A stretch of DNA of 64,000 nt from Pleurodeles waltl (Eukaryota > Chordata > Amphibia > Caudata > Salamandridae): positions 172,035,272 to 172,099,271 of the forward strand of contig NC_090450.1 in assembly GCF_031143425.1 (NCBI RefSeq). The letters run 5' to 3'. How positions within the stretch are numbered: the first letter of the stretch is position 1; every line of letters starts with the position of its first letter. The translations under genes and the position numbers were made by a program. Shown here one piece after another: positions 10,365-20,588 of this stretch. The notes under the pieces were generated by a model. It was given only the letters and a program-made list of their open reading frames with translations, did not search any database and was not told the DNA's origin.

Positions 10365-10600
10365 GACACTATAGAAAGGTTGTGGCCTAACAGATGAGCT
10401 GCTGACTTTGGAGCTGAGGAAACCAGGTTAGAGTCTTGGTGTTGGCTCAACATCCTGTGATTCTGGGCAAACCACTTCACGTCCCTATGCCTACAATTCA
10501 GCACCATGAGACACTCACAGGCAGTTTGCAATACTTTACAAATCGTGGAATTATTTATTTATGCCCATCTCTGTCTTCAGGTGTACACCAGTTAGCTGAA
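10365..10600 (+). repeat. MIR-like / tRNA-derived SINE, partial
   Basis: The stretch from about 10425 contains a degenerate B-box-like GGTTAGAGTCTT, then CTGGGCAAACCACTTCACGT and CCCTATGCCTACAA, which follow the core and post-core order of MIR/CORE-SINE elements. The left A-box region is weak and the right end is vague. Recognition is from pattern similarity only. Confidence 0.5.
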
Positions 10601-11950
10601 ACTGTGTTGGCCTCCTCCAGGTTACCAGCACCAAATGGTAACGTAGGTGAGGCCTAACAGAGGTCCGGCCAATAGGTGTGTCCATGAAAACTTTAACCTC
10701 ATTTGTAGATTGGTTGAGGGAGAATTCTGTCATCATATGATGGATGTCCCATCCATCAAGTTTGCAGTTCTCCACTCTGGTCAAAGTAATACAGAGCGTC
10801 TGTTCTTTTTTCCTGTTCGGGACCACCGGGGAAAACCTTGTTATCTCAATAGGAAACCAAAGATGTCTGCCCCATGTACTGGGAGTAAACACTCCCACCT
10901 TGTCAGGGATACTTTTTTTTTTTTTTTTTTTTCAAAACAAACTTGGGAATGTATTTTTGAAAAGGAAAATCTCTTTGTTGAGCAGGTGCCTTAAAGAAGC
11001 CGTCTCCTCAGAAAAGTATAGATATCTTCAGAGGAGCTGCTGCTGCTATTGCAGCTGTGTTGAAGGCACAGAGATCTCTTCCTACTCTGTAGAGGTCCTT
11101 AAGTGCAGTCATCTTACTTCTGCCAGGGCCACAGAGCCTACCTGGCAGACCGATGGACTAGCAGTCATGTTTTATATCAGGGCCGGCATTTGTGTTACAA
11201 ATGAACCTATTTAATGTAAATAATGCATGTGAGCTTCCAGATCCAACTCAACGGTATGTTACGTTTATTGTGGGCTGTAAAGGAATGTGCTTTCACCTCT
11301 CATGCTTTACAGATGTCACTGTGCTGGCTAGTGCTGAAATCATGGCTACATGGGATGGATACCTGTAGTCAAAGTGTACCCACCTCGAATTGTAATTAAA
11401 GTAGGAACTTACATCTAGACCTTAGTGACTAACATTTCAAAGGATTATGCAACTTGTATTCATGCTGATGAATTTTATATTTATTTGCAGGAAATCATTT
11501 CAAAACCTTCATTTCATAATAGAATACGAAATGTTACGTAATCATCCCCTTGCTAATACACTGACAGCTGTGGCATTAAACGAGAAGTTCGAGAGGGCAA
11601 TCTGGAATTAAATTGAATGTAGGTTAAATTATGTAGTTTCCTTTTGGCACACTTCAGACTCACAAATTGCACCATTATGAAATCAGCTTCCGTGCACTCC
11701 CCTGTGCATTCCACACTCTGCCATGCAGGGGCACATTGAAATTTGTAGCAGCCCAAGATCCTGAAGACTTTCCTGATTCCTCAGAGAAGAAGATGGCATA
11801 TGTTCCTCTATGAATACCCTGATCATCTTAACCTGTATACCAAAGTTAAAGAGACCTACTTACTGAAATAGCCCTGGGGCCAGGGGTGTGTCTCTGCTTT
11901 CTACTACTTAGCTGCCATGGGAAGCCTAAACGCATTAAGATATATGTAAC
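10601..11950. other. No gene recognised
   Basis: Unassigned DNA. It holds a T run at 10913-10932 but no extended frame with a recognisable domain. The open frames at 10647-11214 cross this homopolymer and show no family motif. Confidence 0.6.
10913..10932. repeat. Poly-T run
   Basis: About 20 T residues; could be the reversed tail of a retroposed sequence, but no body was recognised. Confidence 0.9.
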
Positions 11951-11953
11951 TTG

Positions 11954-12620
11954 GGGCCAGATAAACATACGTTAGGAATTGCGACTTCCTAATTGCGATT
12001 CAATGCAAATCGCAATTAGGTAATCACAAATCCAAGTGTTCAAAACTCCACTGAGTTACATTTGCGATTCCCAGTGGGTCTTAAATAGACCTACCTCATC
12101 AATATTACTGAGGTAGTCTTTGCGACAAGCTGGATATATCAAATCATCACAGGTATGGTGGCCTGCTGGGTTCAGCAGACCACCATGTCTGTGATTGATT
12201 ACAAATAAAGCAATCCTTTAAAAAAAAAAATACAACCCATTTTCCTTAAAGAAATACAGGATGTGTTTAAAACATGTTTTTACGGACATTCACAAAGGGG
12301 GTGGGGGCCTTGGGGGCCCTTTTTCAATTGCAAATGAGTTACCACCAAATTTGAATTTGTGGTAACCTGTGAATGTTTTGCGACTGCATTTCAGTCACAA
12401 AACATTCAATCATACCACTGCGATTCAGTTTTAGGAAGGGTCACCCAAAACACGCCCCTTCCTAATACCGAATCACAATGCCAAACTGTGATTCGTTAAC
12501 AGGTTACTGAATTGCAATTTTGCATTTGAACATACCAGACAGCTTTTTAGCGGTCGCAAACGGCCCGATTCTGAGAATTGGACTTTCTGTGACTGCTAAG
12601 AATCTTTGAAAATCTGGCCC
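11954..12620. mobile_element. Hairpin-chain miniature element, TTG target duplication
   Basis: Perfect 9-bp terminal inverted repeats, GGGCCAGAT at 11954-11962 and ATCTGGCCC at 12612-12620, with TTG on both sides (11951-11953 and 12621-12623). Inside is a run of hairpins: 11988-12000/12008-12020 (13 bp, perfect), 12087-12097/12108-12117 (bulged), 12146-12168/12173-12195 (23 bp, three mismatches), 12339-12345/12359-12365, 12370-12380/12398-12408 with an inner ACTG/CAGT stem, and 12431-12440/12456-12465 with an extended outer stem. No coding capacity. The 3-bp duplication suits Harbinger mobilisation. Confidence 0.75.
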
Positions 12621-12623
12621 TTG

Positions 12624-15600
12624 GTTATATTTGGAGAAGTAAGAGGAAGGGAACTGCACTTGGTGTGTCTGTAGGGGAAGGAGCCACATGTGACCTCTGG
12701 AGAAAAACACCAACTGCTGGTTTTGTTTAGGCTATTTCTGTCACATTGACAACTTTTCAACGATAATTGTATTATTTAGTGCAATATATCCTACTTTAAG
12801 GAGCCTCATCAAATGAAAGCTATGGGCCACCAAGACTTGTGAAATATTTGCTCCTGAAAACGACTAAACCCAAACTTAACTTTATTCACTTGAATGTGTA
12901 CCCTCATACACTCTGGCACATTCATGAAGCAGTTTACTTTTTAGAACTATAGACGTTTTCTACAGTGCCATTTTGGATATGGTTTAGGGATTACATTGAG
13001 GTAAATTCCACTGATGTATGACAGTTGTAACAAATCTGGAATTAATGGGATGTCCACAAGAGGAAATACCACAAGCTGTGTCACCACAAGCTTATTTCAA
13101 CATGGCGAGCAAAATTTAGCATACAGTATTTTCGCTGATAGTGGGTTTTCAACATCCACTGAGAAAGGAAATGTTTACGTAGCCACCCACTCCTAAAATA
13201 AATACTTAAGTATATTTTTTAAACAGCATTTAGTATTTTCACAAAGAAAAACAATACCTTCAAAGTAAGTACGTGCCATACAATCCCATAACATTCCCCC
13301 ATCTGCATGCATTGCATCTTTCGTTAAATGCTTTGCCGCACCATACGCTTACTCCATCGTGGACATGAACAATTACAGCTGAATTATGACTGTACGGTGT
13401 CCTGGTGCGCTGTGAAGCCAGACATTTTAAGCACCCTCAATAAGCATTGGTCTTTCAAAGTGTCCTCTTGCAAATAGCCCATCAAGTTTGACAAACAAAT
13501 TAATTGTGTTTATCACTCAGGGTATAAAAAAGCATTTATATTGTAAGGACATTCCAGAGTATACAGGATCACACCTGCACATCTGGTTATTTCCAGTTTT
13601 TCCATAGTAGATTTATCACTTGTTTCGCTGCCTAAGGCAAATGGTTGATGACAATCTGCACAAACCTCCTCAGGCTCTTCCATCATCTAGGTGGGGTGCC
13701 TAACATAATTGTGGTCAGCTCAAAGGGGACAAGGAAGGATCATCCCTGCCTTTTTGTGGCTCAGAATCTCCTAAAGGGTACAATCAGTGAGCAAGACCAC
13801 CAAATCTGTACACGCGTACTCTACTCTAAACATCACCACCAACACCTGCCGTCCATGTGTGGGTATAATTTCTTTGGTTTTTGTGTTTTTGTGGTGTCGG
13901 ATACCAGTGGCAAATAATTTTGTAGGGTGTCTCTCTGCCCTAGACATTGAGGATCAATTGTGGTATATTGCTCCACAATATCATCTATTCCTCCTGCGAC
14001 AATCCCCTAGTGATAGTGTTGACTCCCACTTCAGCATGTAATGCCATTTATGGTTCACTGGCAACGGTTTCAGTGTAGTTTAAATAGCAGATGTGAGACC
14101 TTTAATAGTGTAATAGAGCCATAAGTGTGAAACAGTTTTGGAAATGGAGTTAGAGCCCTCATCCCAGCCTCTGTAAACATGGAATGCATTGCCCAGTCCC
14201 AGACTTTAAAATATGTATGGTGCTAAAGTAATTTTTACTGTCTACTACACATTTGCATTTGGGTTGCCAGGGAAGCCATGTTAACGTTGCACTTCACTTT
14301 TGAAAGGTTAACCCTATTTTTCTCTAATTTCGTTTTTCAAGAAGTGTTCTAGACAGAAACAAGTAAATTTTTCTTTATTGTCATAAACCTTCATTATGTA
14401 AGCATATTACTTTGGCTGTGTTGTTTCTTTAGGCCCTTCCTATAAGTAAGTACCCTGTAATCCTGATTATGAAACATTCCTTCAGAGAGCCACCTGTAAC
14501 GTTTTTCACATATTTGCATATACTATATGCACAGCAGGTCTTAGGTACGAGTTTGTGACTTCACTTTCTCAATTCCTGCACACTGTCTCCTCATGTCTTG
14601 TCATTAAATGCCTTTGAAGTATTTCTTCTTAATCCAATATCTTAAAGTTTAATATAGAAACATGTCATAGAGTACCAGTATTTTTACATTGTATGGTGAC
14701 ATTTTATGGTTCGTGTTTTTCCTTGGTTTATCTATGTATTAATGTTGCTGTATTTGTATGGTAATTTTGCTAGACTCTAGAGTGACTGGATATTTTTCAA
14801 TACATCCGGCTTGTAAAGGCACACGCAATGTCTTTAGATAACAGGTCTAGAATGGTGTTAGTGAAGACTGTTGATAATCACCTGGGCATTTACACATCAG
14901 TTTGAAGAGTTCCAAGATTAGCATTGCCAAGCATAAGCAAAATATTCAATTTATTTGATTCTTCTTCAAAATGTTGTCATACAGTGGATTGAAAGACGTT
15001 GCCATTTCAGAATAATATCAAGCATATGTTGGTGTCCTCAATTCAAAAGAGGCAGGAAAGCTATCTCTTCAATGATTGTTGCGTGTTCAAATCTGGCATT
15101 ATCAAGCAACACATATCTGATAGCAAAGCACATGTTTTTAACATATATAAACAATGAAATTAAAGCAGAACATCGTATAATGCCTGAAGAAGGGTTACAT
15201 TCAGATGTTTTACTAACCAATTAGGCATCCACTCTTTGTGATAAAAACAATAGGTGACTTATGTTCCATACCACCAATTATCAATATTCATTACAGCTTG
15301 GGGATGCAGAGAATCTCCAATGTCTTGCTCAATCACGATCGTTCCACCAATCCATTTGATTATGCACAACTTTCAAGCCAGAGATTAGAAACAGCAAACT
15401 GCAAAAAAACAATGGACAGGCCTTGTCCATGTATGTCCTCAGGCTCTGGAACAAAAGCCCTATCAATATCAGAACTACTCTAACCCTTTTGAAATTCAAA
15501 AAGGACTTGAAGAATTATTTCTTGAGAGAACACTTCACTGTAATCAATAAGACGAACCGCTCTTCAGTAGTTTATCACTTTAAGATCTAAAATCATATCC

Positions 15601-18062
15601 CCCTGTTCCCACCATTTTCATGGCTCGAATGCTCAAACAAAGATAGGCCTCCACTTTACAAATACCCTCATGCATAAATTAAACGTACTTGGTTCTCTTT
15701 TGAGTAGCATTTAGTTCTGGGGCTTTCCTACTGTACCTAGAAGTGCCTGAAAGTTTCCTGGTGAGTACAGCTACAGTACATTGGAAGAATTCGGGGTTGC
15801 GCACCTGATGGAAAGCCACATAACAATTTTTTGAGGTGCAACAGATTTTGCTAACTTCGTTGAATCCGTGAGAATGTTGACTATGTTTGGTGCAGCCGGG
15901 CCTGAACAACTGCAAGAAACAAATCAACTTTGTAAAACTAGTTTTAACATTATTTTAAACCTAAATAATATTTTCCTATAGTGGAAAAACTTTGACTCAC
16001 TGTGTAGGACTGGAAGATAGAGAGGGGCCACTGTCACTTATCCATGACAGGGATGAACTCATCAGTTAGGAAAAGTACCTTAGGTAACTGGAAGATTTTT
16101 CATCTCTACAAATCCTGCCACCCTATAGTAAGTGAATTGTAGAGTTGTGAAACTAGAGAGTGCTGAACAAAGCAAAGCTCCAGGAAACCTAGGAAAAAAC
16201 AGGCAAAGGGAAGGTTCAAATCTCATATAACACCTCCTATAGAACCTCGAACCCGGAGGCATGGATGTTGCTGGCTGGAGCATTTCTTGTAGATGGTGCC
16301 TAGTTCAGTGCTTTGTGTGCTTCTAATTTCAAAATTGCCTAACAAAATACAATCTCATATTTCTACCTGTTGGACACAGACTAGCTTCCAAAAACAATCT
16401 AAGCAGGGAGGTAAAAGGATGGACCGTCCCACTTTTATCCTACTGCGTGCAATTGTGGTTAAGTCTTACCTGATCACTAGGGTAAGATGAAGTTTTGCAA
16501 GGACATTTTAATATTTTTGACATTATTTTATTGCCCTTGGTGATTTGCATAAACATTATTTTTGCCATTGTGCCTAATGCTATAGTTAGTTTTACCTTAA
16601 TAACCCCTGAACATCCTTGTCCTATATTCTCTATTCACTTGTTTGGATCTTTATTGCTTTTTTCTCTACTCATATTGTTGTGTGGTTATGTTGGTTACAC
16701 AGCTCATGCAAATTTCACTGAATGTTTCTTTGTTTTGCTTCTGAGGTCAGCCCGGCAAAGGTGAACCAAGGAAACCCCTCGGGAAAGCTGATTTTCCCAT
16801 GAAGGTTCCTTTCTTTAAGCATGGCTGTGGCTCTTGGTCTTCGGAGACAGTCGGTTGGATTCCGTCCGGTGTATATGTTGCTTTTTGTTCTAATTACTTA
16901 TGTGTCTCGTGCCGTCTTACAATGTCACTCTTGTCTTGCCATAAGGGTGTTTATGGTGACTCTGTATTTCTTAGGGACATTTTAGTCAGTATCATTCTAA
17001 ATGGTTTGCTGATTTTCTTTTGACGTCTTGTGGTGTTTAAATTCCTTTGCATTTGAAACCTTAGCCTCTGTGTGATTTGGATACCGGTTGCTCTTTTTGT
17101 TTATCGCTTTTAGCAATAAATGTTTTTTCCATAGAGATACTTCACATTGTCTGCTAATAATAACGGTAAAAGAAAATTATAGAAAGTAATAGCAATAGTT
17201 TCATACTAATAAACATGTTAAAACCAATAATTCCTGGAATCCTAGCAATTACAAAATCACATAACAATCATATAACAATAGAATACATAATGTTCTAAAT
17301 AAAACTTAGCAGTAAAATCAGCTATTGCTAAAATCCCACCACCTGGCGAAATCCCATTGTAAGGAAAAAGATGGCTTTGTCCAGGAATGCCATATTGTCA
17401 GTTACACAGGAGGTTGAACAAGAATTTAGAAAGTCAATAGATGGTGGGTCTAAAAGGGCAGCTTATTTTCTTTGTCAATCTGTTTTGTTCCAATGGCAAC
17501 CATGCACATGAGTCAAGACACATGCATATGATTGCCTTGCAGTCATGGAATATGTTTTCTAGTAAGGAAATCAATTCCAAGCTTGCACTGATGCGCACAT
17601 ATGTGTTGTGCTGCCCAGGTGGGTCATGACTTGTGCATGTCTCATAATGCAGGGGGCCATTTTTCATTAACTGGTCCAACATGGCCGAAAGCCATGTTAG
17701 ACAAGGAGGTACCTTTTTTTTTTTAAAGAAAGATAAAACCAGTCATGCAAAGAGCGAAAATCGAGCATCTGACCTGGCAGTATTTTCCAGCTGAAAGGTC
17801 CGGGCACTTTTCAGCTGCCGGGCCAGCGTAAAACGAAGGAGTGAATAGAGAGCAGAGTGGGAGGAAAACAGAGAAAAGGAAAGGAAACACTTGCACGACC
17901 AGTGGCTACATTAACAAAAATGAAAAACTAGCCATTCCATCCATTCAGTGGAAGGATACAATTCATCCAATAAGATCATGTTGGGTGCTCCTGAGTGGTT
18001 CAAACTCAAGAATAGGGAGGAAAGCCATTGTATCAGGAGAAGGGTATTGAGATGGACAACAT
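12624..18062. other. 5.4 kb with no recognisable gene
   Basis: I see no conserved domain, RNA gene or clear transposon end. Open frames are short. One at 16495-16764 (89 codons) is strongly hydrophobic and T-rich, but it has no homologue I recognise. A T run occurs at 17711-17724. Old, unrecognisable repeats probably make up much of this stretch. Confidence 0.6.
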
Positions 18063-18920
18063 ATAGGCCCTCATTCTGACCCTGGCGGTCGGTGATAAAG
18101 CGGCGGCCAACCCGCCAACAGGCCGGCGGTCCAAAATATGCAATTCTGACCCTGGCGGGAACCGCCAACACAGCCCGCCGCATTAACACTCCGCCCGCCA
18201 CGGCGGAACAAACAAACAGCGCGGCGGTCCCCGCCAACAGCCAGGCGGCAGACAATGTACCGCCCACCCTATCACGACCCACCAATCCGCCACCTTTTCC
18301 GGGGCGGGAGCACCGCCGATAAAAACACGGCGGAAACAGACTACGAACGGGAAAACGCTCACCTCCACATACTCCACGCGAGATTCCGGCAGTATGGAAC
18401 CCGAGTTGCAGGTCATCCCCGCACTCCTATACCTGCTCCTGTACCAGGAGCACGCCCGGCGGCGCGGAAGACATCGGTGAGTACTGCACCTACGACACAG
18501 GGGAGGGAAAAGATTACCGGCACACACCCACCCACCCACAGCCACTACAACACACACATCAATGCATTCCCACAGATCACTGTCACAACCCACAAACCCC
18601 CCCCTCCGAAATAATGCAAAGACCAAAAGAAGAGATCTTAAACGGGCAGATAAATTGAAATATGGACAGCAGTAATCCCAATAAATAAATAAACTATGTA
18701 CAAAATATATACAGCTACTAAATGTAGTCCAACCACTGTCCGTGGACCACAGGGGTCCTGAGCAAAGGGGCAAGGCCCAGTCCCACGACAAGAACTCCAC
18801 GGAGAGAACACTGCAGGGGCATCAGAAAGAAAAAGGACAGGCACCTCAGGGGGAAGGGAAGGGGGGGCACCTCAGCCACTTGAGTACACGACGCCAGATC
18901 CACAAGGGGACTCCATGACC

Positions 18921-19097
18921 ACTGGGCCATCCTGGGGAGAGCAAAGCCACAGTCCATACAGTCCATACAGTGGGTGGCCTGCCCACTGGGACATCCTGGG
19001 GAGAGCAAAGCCACAGTCCATACAGTCCATACAGTGGGTGGCCTGCCCACTGGGCCATCCTGGGGAGAGCAAAGCCACAGTCCATACAGTCCATAAC
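18921..19097. repeat. 64-bp tandem repeat, about 2.7 units
   Basis: Units starting ACTGGGCCATCC/ACTGGGACATCC recur at 18921, 18985 and 19049, each also containing a short internal duplication of CCATACAGT. It lies in the left part of the Harbinger element, between the terminus and gene A. Confidence 0.85.
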
Positions 19098-19203
19098 AGA
19101 CTCCACTGCCACTGGAGGAGGCATGTTGGCCAGAGGACATCCTGCAGCCCTGCCCGAGACAGATCCTGCCCTGCCACGTCTGCCAAAGGGCCAGCGGTTC
19201 CTG

Positions 19204-20011
19204 CCTGGAAGGGACCAGTTCAGCGGTCCTTGCCTTGAAGGGCCCAGTTCAGCGGTTCTTGAGACGGCGGTCCCCAGCGGAGCAGTGCTGGAGACGGCGG
19301 GGCCCAGTTCAGCGGTTCTTGCCTTGAAGGGCCCAGTTCAGCGGTTCTTGCCTTGAAGGGCCCAGTTCAGCCGTTCTTGAGACGGCGGTCCCCAGCGGAG
19401 CGGTGCTGGAGACGGCGGGGCCCAGTTCAGCGGTTCTTGCCTTGAAGGGCCCAGTTCAGCGGTTCTTGAGACGGCGGTCCCCAGCGGAGCGGTGCTGGAG
19501 ACGGCGGGGCCCAGTTCAGCGGTTCTTGCCTTGAAGGGCCCAGTTCAGCGGTTCTTGAGACGGCGGTCCCCAGCGGAGCGGTGCTGGAGACGGCGGGGCC
19601 CAGTTCAGCGGTTCTTGCCTTGAAGGGCCCAGTTCAGCGGTTCTTGAGAGGGCGGTCCCCAGCGGAGCGGTGCTGGAGACGGCGGGGCCCAGTTCAGCGG
19701 TTCTTGCCTTGAAGGGCCCAGTTCAGCGGTTCTTGAGACGGCGGTCCCCAGCGGAGCAGTGCTGGAGACGGCGGGGCCCAGTTCAGCGGTTCTTGCCTTG
19801 AAGGGCCCAGTTCAGCGGTTCTTGAGACGGCGGTCCCCAGCGGAGCGGTGCTGGAGACGGCGGGCCCAGTTCAGCGGTTCTTGCCTTGAAGGGCCCAGTT
19901 CAGCGGTTCTTGAGACGGCGGTCCCCAGCGGAGCGGTGCTGGAGACGGCGGGGCCCAGTTCAGCGGTTCTTGAGACGGCGGTCCCCAGCGGAGCGGTGCT
20001 GGAAACGGCGG
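19204..20011. repeat. 89-bp minisatellite, about nine units
   Basis: The block GAGACGGCGGTCCCCAGCGG recurs at about 19261, 19379, 19468, 19557, 19646, 19735, 19823, 19911 and 19969, mostly 88-89 bp apart with one longer and one shorter step. Each unit combines CCCAGTTCAGCGGTTCTTG blocks with the GACGGCGG blocks. It occupies the region corresponding to the repetitive C-terminal end of gene A; the second Harbinger copy has a different repeat at that place (46660-46750). Confidence 0.9.
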
Positions 20012-20588
20012 ACATTCTATGGCCAACTGCTCATTGCCTGGTGGTGCCCTCCTGGGCAGCGGGGATGGTGCTCCTTCAATGCCCACCTGGGCTGTGGGTG
20101 GTGGGGCCCTCCTGGCCAGCTGGGCTGGGTCCTCCCTGGGCAGCGGCTATGGGGGTGGTGGGCTCTCCCGGGGCAGCTGTGCCGGTTCCTCCCGGGGCAG
20201 CGGCTATGGGGGTTGCGGGCTCCTCCTGGGCAGCTGTGACGGGTCCTCCATGGGCAGTAGGCCTGCTGCCTGACTTCTCCGCCTTGCTGCCCTTGCCCTC
20301 CTTAGTCGGGAGTCTGTGGCCCTTTCCTCCCTTTGGAGCTGTGGCTGTTGACGGTGGCTGGCTAGTGTCCTGGGGGGATATCGAATCCGGGCTCCGGCGG
20401 CGGCCCTTCCGCCTTCTGCTCCTCTTCCCAGGGGGTGGGCTGGCTGTCCCCTTGCTACTGGGCGAAGATCCAGACCTGCGGGCTGGTGGGCTCCAATACC
20501 CCTGCACCCTTGTCAAGGGGGCTGCAGGGCTGGTGGTGGCTGAGGTGCTCTTTTTACCCCGACGAGAAGGAGGGGGGGGGGCTCAGGG

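Noticed and set aside
16495..16764. 89-codon hydrophobic frame, possible membrane protein
   Set aside because: T-rich DNA gives hydrophobic translations by chance. No homologue, signal or splice context recognised.
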